From positions 124,001 through 188,000 of the forward strand of contig JAGMUV010000036.1 of NCBI GenBank assembly GCA_020744425.1: DNA of 64,000 nucleotides, read 5' to 3'. This document shows positions 9,273 through 22,004 of this stretch, piece by piece. A model generated the notes under the pieces. That model saw nothing but the letters and a program-made list of their open reading frames with translations, did not search any database and was not told the origin of the DNA. The DNA is from Dactylonectria macrodidyma. Taxonomy: Eukaryota; Ascomycota; Sordariomycetes; Hypocreales; Nectriaceae. Made by a program: the position numbers and the translations under genes. Each line of letters starts with the position of its first letter. Within the stretch, counting starts at the first letter, position 1.

Positions 9273-9748
9273 GCTGAGTGTAACAGAGACAAAGCTAGGG
9301 GAGGAGGCCCCTTATCGTAAATGCGTCTCCAACACGACCCCACTCGGCAAGTTAAACAACTCGGTAGTTCTCCACAGATACCCGACTTGTTCAACCGACT
9401 CAAAGCCGGAGAATAACCTTTCATAAAATAAGCGAACGAGGAGGCGGAGGAGACGTGCCGAATTGTTGTGATAGAAACCCCAGGCTATTAATAAAAATTA
9501 AGGCACCTTAAGCAAAGCGGCGAGAACAGGCTTCAGACCACCTTCAGTGGCCTTGTTCTAATATTGTAAGCGGACACCGAGAACCTCATTAAGATGTTCG
9601 TGGTACCAATCAAGACGCTAGACACTTTGGGGAATAGACACCGTTTGATCCATCTTGGACAGCCCCCACTCGGGTACATCAAAGCATTTCCATCCATGCC
9701 CTACGCTTCCTTTACCCATTCTCTCTCTTTACACTTCCCTGTCCTTCA
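9273..9748. other. Intergenic, no gene seen
   Basis: No coding signal or repeat recognised between the MITE and the P450 promoter; the small ORFs at 9197-9424 and 9594-9791 have no recognisable content. Confidence 0.6.
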
Positions 9749-9755
9749 TATAAAG
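9749..9755 (+). promoter_or_regulatory. TATA-like box of the P450 gene
   Basis: TATAAAG, 132 bp before the P450 start codon and followed by pyrimidine-rich sequence. Confidence 0.45.
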
Positions 9756-9886
9756 TCTCCTAGTCAACTCCGCCTGTTCCCCTCGCCTTGAATTGATAGG
9801 TAGAGGACCTCTGTGGCTTATATCGAAGGTTTTCTCACACACAGCCAGGCACACACACATTTCTCAAGCCTCATTCTGTTGACGCC

Positions 9887-11688
9887 ATGGTGTTCCGTCT
9901 GCTGATTGCAGCCGCCGGCATCCTCCTGTTAGCACAAGTGTGCTTATTGCTGGTTCGCTATCTTCGTTCGCCCCTCAAGGCCGTCTCGGGTCCCTTCTTG
10001 GCGCGGATCACCAATGCTTGGTATTTCTGGGCGGTCAAGAGAGGGGACTTTGAGGTGGTGAATGTGGAACTGCATAAGAAACATGGTGGGTGCTGCCTTG
10101 CCTCACTGTCATGCCTTTTTGGCGTGAGGCACATAAAATAGCCTTTCCTTCCTGGCAGCTTCAGAAAAAAGCTGACTGCGTTGTTTTTCGAACTGGTCAA
10201 GGCCCTATTGTTCGTTACGGTCCCAACCGCTATAGCATCAGCAATCCCGAAGCCTCAAGGATCATTTACGGCCCCGGTGGCAATTTGGCCAAGTCGACAT
10301 GGTACTTGGCCTGGGCTACGCCAGGACAATGGACACTCTTCACTGATCAGCACAACGCGCGACACTCCAAGAACCGGAGGCTCTACCAAGCCATGTACTC
10401 CATGTCGTCGCTCGTCCACTACGAGTCCTACGTGGATACCTGTGTTGACATCTTCGTCCAGCGCTTGTCGGAGATGGCCCAGTCTTCCATGCCGGTTAAT
10501 ATGGGACACTGGTTTCAGTGCTACGCTTTTGATGTCATCGGTATGATCACCTTCGCGAAGCGCTTCGGCTTCCTCGACAGAGGCGAGGACGTCGGCGGTG
10601 TTATTGGCGCTCTGGAGGATTTTTTGTACTATGCATCGCTGACGGGCATCTTCCCGCACTTACATCCCTATCTTTTCTACGTTCGGAACTTGCTCGCCGG
10701 GGCTAAGGGTGCGGCTCGCGCCTACGTCATGGGTTTTACATCAGAAAGGATGCGTGAGCACCAGGTCACTCCCAAGGCCGCCCAAACAGGCGAAGACGGC
10801 CCCGGAATCACTGAGGATTTCTTAACCAAGTTCCTCAACCACAACGCCCGGGACCCCGACCGGTTCACCACCTACCACGTCCTTATGGCGTGCTCACAGA
10901 ACGTGCTGGCGGGCTCTGACACTACTGCCATCAGCCTCTCATCCATCCTCTACCACCTCCTCAAATATCCCGAGTGCATGAAGAAGCTCCGGGACGAGAT
11001 CGATCAGTTCACCGCAGAGGGAGCGCTTTCTAAGATGCCAACCTTTAAGGAGGCCTCACAGATGCCATACTTCCAGGCCGTCATCAAGGAGGCCCTGCGC
11101 ATGCACCCAGCCTCAGGATTGCCGCTAGAGCGGGTCGTCCCAGAAGGCGGCGCAACCATTGCTGGTCAATACTTTCCCAGAGGAGTAAGTCGTGTGCCCT
11201 TTCTATTTTCTTTGTACATTGGATAGAAAACAGCATGAAGGAGGGGGCTTGTCACAGGCTTGATGTTCACTACTAACTCTGATCAGACCATCGTTGGCAT
11301 TAACAGTTGGGTTGAGCACCGCGACGCTCGCTATTTTGGCCCCGACCCCGATACTTTCCGGCCTGAACGGTGGCTGGATGAAGACACAGATAAGCTCTCC
11401 ATAATGAATCGTCACTGGATGCCGGTGAGAAACGCCTTCAGCCCTCAGAGGTGCAATATTATCGACCTCGCTCTAACTTATCTCTAGTTTGGATTGGGTC
11501 CTCGAACCTGCATTGGCAGGCATATTTCGATGCTCGAGATGTCTAAACTGATACCTCTCATCCTCCGAGACTTTGATTTTGCCCTTGAAGGCCCTATCAG
11601 CCAGCCGTGGGAGGCAGCAAGCTACTGGTTCGTGAAACCTAAGAACTTCAAGGTCCGGATTATGCCGCGTAAGGTTGAAAAGGCGTGA
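9887..11688 (+). CDS. Cytochrome P450 monooxygenase (pisatin demethylase-like)
   Basis: Haem monooxygenase that hydroxylates or demethylates small molecules, anchored in the ER membrane and fed electrons by cytochrome P450 reductase. Four exons by my reading: 9887-10085, 10202-11184, 11287-11424, 11488-11688; introns of 116, 102 and 63 nt have GT-AG ends and all phases agree, giving 506 aa, normal for the family. An N-terminal membrane helix (residues 3-25) is followed by the I-helix AGSDTTAIS, the ExxR motif EALR, FRPERW, and the haem-binding FGLGPRTCIG with Cys448. Overall sequence is closest to the pisatin demethylase/benzoate hydroxylase-like fungal P450s; the substrate cannot be told. 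It is followed on the same strand by a regulator and a GST, which suggests a detoxification or secondary-metabolism role. Confidence 0.93.
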
Positions 11689-12480
11689 ATGGAGTTGTCT
11701 GAAACAGTCGTGTCCTAGTCCGCGGGTCTCTTTAGATGTACTTTACTCCCTGTTTCAGGAACCTCACAACAGAGCGGCTCTGGCAACTAGACCTCTCTGA
11801 GCATAAAGGAGCCTGTCATGAGCCCTCAATTAGATAGGAATCAGGAGCCTCCTCAATGAGTCTTTATCCATGGCAAAGTGTGACAGATGATAGCGGCCCA
11901 GGCACCGCGCCGAGCTCCTGTGCCAATCCCACTACGACTTGCCCCACAATGCCAACGGGTAGTCGGTGCACGCTACTTGTGCTATGCAAAACAACCTTCT
12001 CGCCTGGGCGCGACCACGCTGGATGCCGCTCGAAAGAGCAGTAGGACGGAAGCAGCCGCCGCCGACCTTTTGGTCGTGCCCAATGTCAGTAATTAATTAG
12101 CTGCGATGCGTGTGGAGGGTGAGAAGCGGAGAAGCGACAAGGAGAAAGCAAGCTACCTCCGTTGAGTAATGACGTGGGTGTTGACATGACTTAAGGCCTA
12201 CGGTAGGGGGGATTCGGCTTCCGTTCCGGTTCCGAAGGATAGCATTTGTACTGTCCTATGTACTGTAGGAAGTACAGTACAAGTGACTTACAGTACTGCC
12301 GCGTACCCCGCAAAGCTAACGTAGCGTCGCGGGGTATTATTATAGGCGTCGCTGGAGGCACCGCTGGATCCCATCCTTAATTATGTCGTCTTCCCCACAA
12401 CCCACGTCCCAGCCGCCTGCTCCTCCTCCGATCCGATCCGCCAGAGCATAGCCCTTGAAACTGATGAACAACCGGTAGCC
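11689..12480. other. Intergenic with TACTGTA-rich inverted repeats
   Basis: Holds a cluster of GTACTGT/ACAGTAC words at about 12249-12297, including an 8-bp stem TGTACTGT/ACAGTACA with a 7-nt loop, and TACCCCGC/GCGGGGTA arms near 12304-12338. It also holds the first copy of a dispersed repeat (11821-11856; see the copies at 16105 and 49329). Could be an operator or an old MITE end; no gene. Confidence 0.4.
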
Positions 12481-15395
12481 ATGACTCCCAGTTCTATCCA
12501 AGCCGATTTGTCCTGTGGCACTTGCAACACTACGTTCCAGCGCCGGGAGCATTACCAACGCCATCTTCGTACGCATACCAAAGAAAAACCGTTCGCATGC
12601 TCAGAGTGCGCGCAGAGCTTTGGTCGAGTGTGAGAACTGTCGATCCGCTGCGTCCACTGCGTTTACCCGTGGCATCACATGCTGACCGGCGCGCAGAGAC
12701 TCGCTCGCCCGCCACCACACGGCCATCCATCTCCATGCCGACAAGCAGGATAACGAGAGCAATAGCGAACGACAGAGCAAGCACCGACGAGTTGCTCATG
12801 CCTGCAAGCCCTGCAGCACCTCCAAGGTCCGATGCAACGGTGAGCGGCCGTGCCAGCGGTGCCACCGACATGACCACGAGTGTTTCTACGAGCCTTTTTC
12901 GAAGCGGAAGTCATCCGACGGTGCCTCGGACAAGTCGTCGGCCAAGCGACACAAGAACTCCCATCACTCGCCCCTATCACCATCTACCACTGTCGACCAG
13001 GACAGTTCCTACGACACTATACAGGTAATCAATGAGATGCCGGCTTCACACTTGCCTCTGCCTGAAGCCCACGAGACAGGAAGCAGCCGACCGGCTGATC
13101 CGCCGGCAGTGGAGCCCGTCGTCGCCTCCATGCCGGAGTTGGACATGTTTCAACCAGACGTCCCGCTCGAAGTGGGCGAAATCTTGCCCGGCTTCGATCC
13201 AACCAGGTCCATCTCGATGCCCTCCTTCTTGTTCGGAGACACGCTTGACAGCGGGAGCTGGCTCAACTATAACCTCGAGGCCAGCTTGATGCCGTCGCTT
13301 TTGCAACGCGAGCCCGTCTTTAAGACGCTCAACAATTTCTGGCTAGACTCCTCCCTTGAGTTCAGACCTCCCCAAACCATCGCTCCAGTCTCTCCTCCCA
13401 TCTCGAACATGGACCCGTCAGCTGTGGCAGAACTCTACAGCCGCAGCCATTCTCCCGCGATTGACAAGGATGCCATTGAGCCGAGGCAGTACCATCCAAT
13501 TTCGATCGAGGTCGATGCTCAGCTTGTCTTTCCTGACTTTTCCCAGCTCTCCCTGGAAGACGTTGATCAGGAGAATCTTGCACACGTGGACGAGGTTCCT
13601 GACGATGTTGTCGAGGAGGTGACTCGATATGCTCTTCAGATGCATGATGAACCAACCTACCCAGGATTCGTCAATTTGCGAATTCCACCAACACCAGTTC
13701 TGAATGCCTGGGTACAGCTCTACTTTGAATTTTTCCATCCCGTGTTTCCCATTCTTCATAAATCCGCCTTCTCCGCTTCTAGGACACATTGGTTGTTGAC
13801 TTTTACTGTCGCCGCCATTGGGGCTCACTTTTCCAGACTTGAAGATGCACACACGTGTTCTAACGCTATGCATGAGCTGATCCGTCGGCAGTGCTCAGCC
13901 ATGGTGAGTTAGTCCACGGCGAAATCTTGGGGCTTCTCCCTGCATGAATCCGAGAGAACTTCCCAGCCCTGACTTAGAAAATAGTGCGAGCGACAAAACC
14001 AAAATGGCCGTGAGCTATGGATGACTCAAGTCATTATCCTGAATAACTTGGGCTTGGCGTATGCCGGTGATCGAAGGACACTCGAGATTGCTGAGATCTT
14101 GCAGTCGTTACCTGTCACTCTTGGTCGGCGAAAGAGGCTTTTCACCAACATGTTCCCCATGCAGAAGTTCTCTCAGCTCCAGTTATCCCTCACGCAGAAG
14201 TGGCAGATTTGGTTGCTCGACGAGGAACGCCGCCGCGCCGGATTCGCCATCTGGGTAAGCTTGAGACACTGTCTCTTGAAGAAGAGACGGCCTCGTAGTT
14301 TCTCATGCTAGGACACATACTAAAGGATGCCTCTAGCTTTTAGACTCGGGCTTCAAGAGCCATTTTGACCTCAGTCGCCTGATGACTCTGGCTGAATTGC
14401 AAATTTCGCTACCCCAACCAGACGGCCGTTGGGGGGCCTCGACTGCTCAAAGTTGGGCTAGTTTCCCTACCCCTCTAGGTGAGTTGTGAAACGACCTCGC
14501 CCCCTCCTCCCCCAAAAGTCACATTTGAGGAAGATGGAGCGGTGCTGACTAGAGGAACTCCAAAGGTCCTGAAGACTTGAGCACAATGGGGCGCGTTATT
14601 GCCGACAATAGCTGGAAGACTGTCTGGGTGAAGACCAACACAATTGGGAAGCAAGTTATGCTGCAGCATCTTTCTGATGTCATCAACGATCAGACCACCG
14701 GTCATCCTGGCATGCCGCGATTTGCCCATGACGACAAAATGCTGGCAGAAGGAGCATTGACAGCCCTTCTGGCCATGACCGAGAACGAGCAGCTGGAACA
14801 GCCCATAGATGAGCTCAAAGCCGCAACAACCCACCAAGTCATGGCTCTGACAGCGTTGATGATCCACAACGCCCCGAAACGCAGCTTGACTCCCATTGTG
14901 GTGAAATTTATCTATGGTAAAGCGGAGGATGAAGCGTTGGCCCATATGGCGAAGCAGTGGAGGAACTCCGCAGGACAGGGAAGGCTGGCATGCTTCTATG
15001 CAGCGCGGGTCCTGCAAGCGGTTCGTTCGAACCATTGCACGCACTTTGGAACCCCAGTGTCTCTGCTCAAGGCAGTCTTCATTCTTTGGATATACTCGAG
15101 GCTGGCTGATCGATTCCATGACGGCTTCTTGTACCCGTCACCGGCCCCAACTGTGGTCCTGGGGCCGAAGCCCCTGGGTGGCATGGAGCGAACCGATTGG
15201 ATCGAGTCTGGGTGGAGCCGAGTCAAGTTACCGGGTATCAGCAACCTTTTCTGCGCCGAGGGTCGGTGCAAGTTGTTGGATGAGTCCGTCGTGCTTATGA
15301 GGTCATTGAAGGCATGGGGCATTAGTTCTACTTATGCCCACCTTCTCACGCGCCTCCGAGCTAGCGAAGTATCCATATCTGGGGGAAGCACATGA
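12481..15395 (+). CDS. C2H2 + Zn2Cys6 transcription factor with fungal_trans domain
   Basis: Nuclear regulator of the fungal family that joins two C2H2 fingers to a zinc cluster. Five exons by my reading: 12481-12629, 12697-13903, 13985-14254, 14337-14478, 14566-15395; all introns are 67-87 nt, GT-AG, phases consistent, giving 865 aa. Finger 1 starts at C12/C15; finger 2 (C40/C43) is split by intron 1 inside the finger helix. The zinc cluster is C86-x2-C89-x6-C96-x5-C102-x2-C105-x6-C112. The rest resembles the fungal-specific transcription factor domain (LYFEFFHPVFPILHKSAF at the start of it). The gene lies 0.8 kb after the P450 and 1.3 kb before the GST, so it is a candidate pathway regulator. 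A truncated copy of exon 1 is at 46561-46710 on the other strand. Confidence 0.9.
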
Positions 15396-16450
15396 GGCGA
15401 CTGGCTGAACCAAGCACTGGGTCCGATTCATAATGGGCGATCCTATCGGCCGGCTATTACGCTTACCGGCACCGATGAACAACGTGCTGTTGCATTACGA
15501 CTTGCACCAGGCTGAGGGCCATGAAAAGTTTACAACATAGTTTTCTTCTAGTCATGGTACCACGTTCATCCTGGGGTGAGGGTCTGCTGCACCAGCTTTC
15601 TGCCTTGTTTGATCGCCTATCTAAAGTTGATCCATCTCAGTAAATCCAATACCCTCAGCCTCTTACAGTCTGTATTGAGTTTCCAACGCTGCCGATAAAC
15701 CAACATTTACGAGGCACCCGTTCTTTTCTAAGGCTAAATGCAAGTCGTCTTCACAGGCCCCCTTTCTTACCTGTCTTGGCAAGAGAGTAATCAAAGGGCC
15801 GTTAACAGATGATGCACTGATGGGGCCAGCTTCATAACATTTCAATGCCGTTTTTAACACCAGCTTTCCAGGGGTTGTGTCACATATCGGGATATCGGAT
15901 TTTAACGGTTATTGCGGAAGTGAAGCTTTCTGTCTTTCATCATAGGCGTCCATCGCCACTTGCCTCGTCAGAGGCCTCGTCAGCAGTCTAGCTTTTCCTT
16001 CAATCAGGTCAATAGCTAGATAAAGTCAAAGACCCCGGGGCATCCGGGGCCTCTCGGCTGTCCGAGGTCATCGTCAGTATCTTCGTCTATAAGACTGACC
16101 CAAAGACCCTCATTAGATAGGAAGAATACCAAGAGCTTCTCACACATATGATCATTTCCATCTGCTAGCTGCAACAGGTTGTTTTGGTCCTCAGTCAATC
16201 GCCGCTCTCATTCTTAGCAGCAGGTAGGTTTGTAGAGCATAAAAAATAAGGACCGGTTGTCGAGTCGGCCACGGCCGCGTCTCACGTTGCCTCCGGCAAG
16301 AAAACACTTCGCTCCACTCCATGCGGCAACTGGCAACATACGCTGTTGAGAAAAACGAAGGAAATCTCAGCCTGATGCCTCAGGTCGCAGGGCTGGTCTG
16401 TAAAAAGACTCCATGTTGCTGCGATCAAACGCTCGGGCGTCAGCGGTCTC
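15396..16450. other. Intergenic, dispersed repeat copy 2
   Basis: No gene recognised. At 16105-16140 lies the second copy of a dispersed repeat (CCCTCATTAGATAGG core) also found at 11.82 and 49.33 kb. Confidence 0.5.
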
Positions 16451-16498
16451 GGCTCCACCGGTCCCACCGGTCCCACCGGCTCCGACCGGCTCCCACCA
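16451..16498 (+). repeat. Short CACCGGTCC tandem repeats upstream of the GST
   Basis: About four imperfect 9-bp units (CCACCGGTCC, later CCGACCGGCT), 165-210 bp before the GST start. The repeated ACCGGT/CGG words could bind a zinc-cluster protein; speculative. Confidence 0.4.
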
Positions 16499-16663
16499 GA
16501 ACGACAATCTATCCATCCATACTAGACTGATAGCTCAGGCCTTAACTTAATCCAAGTCTTAGACCACTACGCAATTTGGGACTCCCTGGCTTTAAATGAT
16601 TTTCTCTCACCCCTGAATTCCATCACTCTCTCACGAACTCAATTGACCCCAAACACGTTCGCC

Positions 16664-17514
16664 ATGTCCACCATCGTTTACGGAAACATTGTGTCCACCC
16701 GGACGCAAAGAGTCGTGCTGCTCTTGGAGGAGCTTGGAATCGAATACGATATTCACACTTTGCGTTTCGAGAAAGGAGACCACCAAGTAAGTTTGAATGG
16801 AGCTGCTTGAAGAGAATGTCGAGGCTGGGAAAGATCTGCTTACAGAACGCCAAGGACCCCAAGTACGTCAAGGAACGCCATCCATTCGCAAAGGTCCCCG
16901 CATTTCAGGATGCCGATGTCAATCTGTTCGAGTCACGGGCAATCTGCCGTTATCTGGCGAACAAGTATCAGTCTGAACTGAGCCCATCGATAAAGGACAA
17001 CAAGGCTTTGGCATTATTCGAGCAAGCAGCCAGCGTTGAGGCCTCTTATTTTGAACCTGCTATTGAAAAGCTCGGCTATGAACTAATATTCAAGAAGTAT
17101 GCCCTACCATATGCAGCACTATGGATACTTTCCGGACTGCTTACCAACCTTTCGCAGGGCCCTTGGGATTGGAGAGACCGATGGAGCGATCGTGAACCAA
17201 CAGAAGGCTCAGTTGAGCAAGGTGCTCGATTACTATGAGAATGCCTTGTCTCAACAGGATTACCTTGCCGGGGAGGTTCGTTGCTCGAATGACTTTGTCT
17301 TCTTCACCTGAAATGCCGGTTCACATGCTCACCCTTGAGCCTCTAGACCTATAGCCTGGTTGACCTGTTCCACGTTCCATGGATCGGCTTCATCCAGCAC
17401 CGTCTGCAACTCTCTAATGAGATCGAGTCACGAAAGAATCTCAAGGCTTGGTGGAATAGGGTGAGCCAGCGAGCGGCTACTAAGGCAGTGCTCGCCAAGA
17501 CTACTGAGCATTAA
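16664..17514 (+). CDS. Glutathione S-transferase (phi/theta-like)
   Basis: Cytosolic enzyme that conjugates glutathione to electrophiles. Four exons: 16664-16786, 16846-17096, 17158-17275, 17347-17514; introns 59, 61 and 71 nt with GT-AG ends; 219 aa, the usual length. The N-terminal thioredoxin fold shows the strand-turn YGNIVSTRTQRV with a serine/threonine-rich active-site loop, HPFAKVPAFQD (cis-Pro region) and ESRAICRYLANKY (glutathione-binding Glu-Ser). The C-terminal helical domain contains LAGETYSLVDLFHVPW, a typical GST motif. The +1 strand neighbours are a P450 and a regulator, a classic phase I/phase II pairing. No defect seen. Confidence 0.92.
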
Positions 17515-18340
17515 GGGAGTCTAGGGTATGTGGTAAGCACTTCGTTCGGCGGAGATCCACGTGGCTGTATTCCCTGTTCTGTTGAATTGCATTAGAAAAT
17601 AGACTTGCGGATGGCGGGGCCGCCTTGGTTGTATTTCGACTATGACGCTAGGCTTTAGATCATCGCATACTTAGCTCACTTGGAATTGAAGGGTTCAGTG
17701 CGCTCCAATCCACTGTCGCAGTCACTTACGATGCATGCTTGATATCGAGTCTCATCACCATTCAGGTGATCATCTTGCCGCCAGAAATGAATCGGACGCC
17801 ACCCCCTGAGCTCATTGGGACAGTGCCATAATCGATAATTACCCTAGTCCGTCGTAGATGGACATAATACCTGATCAGGGATCTGTCTCTATCAGCCTAG
17901 GTCGGCCGAGATGATAATACTAGAATGTGCCTACTAACTTAAACTAAAGCACTTTAAGGTCTTATGAAGCGAGTAATAGATAATTCTAAATCGTTTGCGA
18001 GTTCAGTTTAAGTAAAGGGACATAATAAAGGCGGTAGATTTTATTGTCTTTGTTAATTCCACATTGACTTCCCCACTCAATCGTATGATCCATCATCATT
18101 TTTTAAGGATAGAGCTTTAGACCCTCATATACATGCAAAAAGGTACGTGTGGTTTGTTCTTTTGCTCTTTAAAGTAATTCTCGTAATATGAGCTACCTAG
18201 ATACTGGCGTCGGTTTGATACATTTCTGTTGACTACGACCCGAACCTCTTGTAAACTATATCTCGGCCTACCTGATTCTCATTAATTTTACATCAATATT
18301 CTTCTGTCGAACGAACCATGCCTCTATCGTTTCCCATTTA
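17515..18340. other. Intergenic, no gene seen
   Basis: AT-moderate sequence without ORFs of note or recognised repeats. Confidence 0.6.
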
Positions 18341-18369
18341 GAATATGGGTCGTTCAAGTCGATCTAACT

Positions 18370-18415
18370 TCCAGAGATACCCCACCAAGCTTTCGCTAAC
18401 ACCACCCTTTCGCTA
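18370..18415. repeat. Possible left end of the pogo element
   Basis: CCCCACCAAGCTTTCGCTAA continues with a second TTCGCTAAC copy, a doubled subterminal motif like that in Fot/Pot2 ends. I could not find the inverted partner beyond 20116, so the other end is probably lost. Confidence 0.3.
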
Positions 18416-18527
18416 ACCAAATTGAGGCTATCTCCACCAAACAACCGTTTTTTCAACCCCACGGGTTATAATCAATTTTAATAATATAAATATAAAAGAA
18501 ATATCTTTTGATAGAGAATTGAAGAAT

Positions 18528-20116
18528 TTATGTACTTTTTGGTCTTTTGACCAGCCGCCCGGATCGGGTGGTGCACTGAGGAGATTCAGTTTCCTCCCTG
18601 ACTACGATAACCGAAGCAGCCTCCGCCTCTGAGACAGACTCCTCCGAAGAGTCAGATTCCACCACAACAGCGTTTATTTCACTTCCTTTTTCGGGAATAT
18701 CCTCTGCGGCGGCTAGAGCTTCACTGAGACTCATGAAACGCCTGTTGGGATTAGGAATAGCCTTCCTCTTCTTCCCTCTCTTTAGACGGGCCAGTTCCTC
18801 CTTCAGACTAGCAATTTGCACGGCATGTGACGCCAACTTCTGTTGCTGAGCCTCAAAGCCTTTGGCTATCACGGTATATCGCCTCCGCGTATTTGGTGAT
18901 TTGTTTAGGCCAAGACCACGAATATGACGACTGGTCTTTGGCGTACCGGTATCATCTGAGCCAAAATAAGGCGCCTTCTCTGGAGTCGCCTTTGGACTGC
19001 CACGTGGCTTGTCCTCTTGGATCTCTGGACGCCGCAATGCTTTTTCTCTTGAGATTGGCCAATTTCCGGTTACTCTCCAACCGGAGAGTATATTCTTCTT
19101 TGTCATTCCCACTTCACGAGCCCTGGTGTAGGCTCTGATGAAGTTGACCTTATCCACCGGCGTGGAATCAGTCAGGGAAGCGAACTTTTCCAACTCTCGT
19201 CGATATGCAGCCTTGGAGGCATTAAATACTCCATTATCTAATGGCTGGATGCCGTGAGAGCAGTGTCCTGGAAGGTAGCAACAATAAACGTTGTTGAAAA
19301 AGCACGTAGCCATCCATTCATCCTTCTCCCGGTTAGTAGTAATCCCTGACGAAATAAACAAAGAACGTACAGTTACATGACTCCCATGGCCGTCTAAAAT
19401 GATTAATCTAGCATCTGACTCATCAACAGACTCTTTCAAGCCACTCAACACCAATGTGGCTATCTGTCCACCCGTTAGGTGAAGTTATATAGTGCCAATC
19501 AGCTATCTTCTTGAATTCCTTAAAGAACCACTTCTGTTGGAGTTCCTTTCCTTTGAATATAATTCCAGGAGTCAAAACACGGCCGTCAGCGGTAATAGCC
19601 TCAATAAACGAAGTCCAACTTCGCGTCTGTGGTCCTTTGAGGAGAGCCTTCCGCTTTGGGTCTGTACTTCCAACCACCAGACTATCTAGGCCTAGCAAGA
19701 GAAGTTTGGTTTATTAGATTTCGAATAGAGAGGGAATAGAGAGGTAGAGGCTTGCCAAAACCGATCATAATACCGCCTTCATCAATGTTAACAGTGTTCT
19801 CAGGCTTAATCCACCCATACTCCTTCTCCCTGATATCAAAGAACCAATGGACCGCCTTGGGCGTCAAAGAGTCGAATCTATTAGCTTCTTGGCGTCTCCC
19901 AATCTTAGTCTTAAGCTCTGAACGGCGTTGAATGAATCTGGCTACCCAATTGCGTCCTGATGTTGGTTGTTCGCTTTGTTGTTTCAACATGGCGAAGACG
20001 CAGGCGCGAAGTTGACTGTGAGATGGAGCATTGTGACGGGAGCGTCTGGAGTGCTGGACCCAGGGTGGGGTCGATACGTAACTAGGGCGCACGGGGCAGG
20101 CCACAGGAACTATCAA
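18528..20116 (-). pseudogene. pogo/Fot1-like transposase relic
   Basis: DDE_1-family transposase. Reading down the minus strand: a CENP-B-type DNA-binding remnant (SGRNWVARFIQRRSELK) at about 19.93 kb, then NIDEGGIM (first Asp), a GC-AG intron 19755-19692 (64 nt, phases agree), LIILDGHGSH (second Asp) and QPLDNGVF (third Asp), then a Lys-rich coiled-coil tail ending at 18528. A one-base frameshift between the overlapping frames at 19423-19454 breaks the gene, and the N-terminal helix-turn-helix upstream of 20116 is not in one clean frame. Function is therefore lost in this copy, although most of the catalytic core can still be read. Confidence 0.8.
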
Positions 20117-22004
20117 CGCGTCTACGCGTCTACGCGCCTGCCCGCTTTCTCTCTTTCCTCTTCATCGTAGTATTCTCGCAATACAGTGGCATTACCTCTT
20201 GAGTTGATCTCATCTGGCCCGTGACAACCTCCAAGTATCGACCAAGCCAGCAGTTACAACATGTTGATACACTGAATAATAGTCAAATTGTTCGTCCGTA
20301 GAGGATTTGGGATAATACATCCCCTAGCCATTATACTTACCGTCTCCGGCCGTAGTCGCCAGGCCATTTGCTTCTATTCTAGAGGTACGGAGTACTCCAT
20401 AAAACCAAGGTGACAACGGCGGTAGTCCTGACAAAGTCGATGCAATTGGCCAATTGATGCGGAGTCCGTAGCAATTGCTGTTATTAATTCCACAGGTCCC
20501 GTGAGAATGACTAAGCACAATCCACTTTGTTCGGTCCGCCTCAAGACACCCAATATCAGTATGGCAAGTTGCTCTTCAGCGTAAACGAAAAAAAAACACG
20601 GTTCTCCACAAGGGATCTTCTACCCCACGCAGCCGAGCCCCGACGCTAGAGAGTTCAGAGGCCCCACGCTAACACCGGCTCCACAGATGCCGGATCTGGG
20701 GCCGGTCGGTAGTTTACATGCATGGGGACAGCATCACCCGAAGGGAACCTTCAAAGTGGGGGACAGGCCCTTGCCACTTAGAAGGCCACAAAATTCTGGG
20801 ACAGCCATCCATGTCTACGGTAGCGCCAAGTGGTCCCCTGATTGAGCCCCGACTCTCTTCCCCGGATGCGAGGCCAAAAGCGAGATTCCGATCCTGGCTA
20901 TCCCTTTGACCGTGGTAAGGCTACACTTACGCTAGTAGCGGGGATTCAAACCAACGAAAGGAGAGTAAGGCGAGGTACAAGAGGTTCCACCTATTTTATG
21001 AGGCGCTAGATGTCGCGGCTGTTAGAGATCTACATTGAAATACATAGCCCTTCGCATAGCCACGGAACCTTTTGAAGTCAACCAGCGTACCGCTGATCTC
21101 CCGGGCCTCTATGGGGACTATGGGTCTAGTGTAGTCTTACCACGGTCAAAGGGATACGTGTCCCTACTTTTGGCAAACTTTACCTCGGAGACTGGGATGC
21201 TTGTGATCCCCGCAAGTTGGCCCCAGCTTGCGCGCTCGGACCACGCCTTGATGAGCTTGGTAAGACGCCACCTCCAGGATCTTCTAAGTCAAGTCAATGC
21301 GCAGAGATGGGGGACGGAGGATGATTCTCGAGAGAACAACAACGGGCGGACAAACTGTCCCCCCATGTCGCCGCTAGGTACTGTTTCTGCTACGAACACC
21401 GGCATCCCGTCATGCTGTGAGGCATTCTCCAGTCTCCGATCGAAGCTCGTCGTCAGCATGAACACTCTGCAGCATTCCTACTTCGACGCATTGTATAAAA
21501 AAAAACACGCTGTCTCACGGGCGAGCTCTGCAAGGTTCTGGTTCCTGTCAACTCACTCATGGTAAAGAAGAGGCCTCATCCCCTGTAGATGACCCCTGAT
21601 CTACCCCCGTCATTGCCTTGAACTTAATTACTAGTCTATTCATCCATACGGAGTACACTGCGTGTCAGAACGTGCATCGCCTCGTCAGCCACATATTGGA
21701 CTCTACGGAGGAAGCCTTCAAAAGTTTTCGGTCAAGAAAAAAACAATAACAATGCCACACCAGGGATAAATAGGAAGGGGTACTTAGAGCAAACTTGAAC
21801 CCACTAAACGCAATCAGAATATAGCAGATCCTAGTCGGTACTTCAAAAATAAGCTTCCCCCGTAGCCGCTAAGGTTATAGGGGAATTAGGGAGAGACCCT
21901 ACTGTAAGTCAATCCTCGTGTGATGTATCGGAAAGTAGTTACAGGGGTTAAAGGATGTGGCGTTCATTAGCGTGGCCGAAGACTTTTGAAGGCGACATCT
22001 GTAT
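20117..22004. other. Long intergenic region with a 29-bp inverted repeat
   Basis: Contains a 29-bp inverted repeat with one mismatch (20899-20927 against 21128-21156, core TACCACGGTCAAAGGGATA) with a 200-bp spacer. An ORF of 176 codons at 21035-21565 starts between the arms and has no recognisable domain; I do not call it a gene. No other feature. Confidence 0.45.

Noticed and set aside
12522..13028. 168-codon ORF in another frame of the regulator
   Set aside because: Overlaps the real exons that encode the C2H2 fingers and the zinc cluster.
20890..20960. Possible tRNA gene on the minus strand (B-box-like GGTTTGAATCC)
   Set aside because: The T-stem does not pair and no matching acceptor stem or A box is found.
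21035..21565. 176-codon ORF
   Set aside because: No recognisable domain, no intron signals, odd composition, lies next to an inverted repeat. Could be real, but unsupported.
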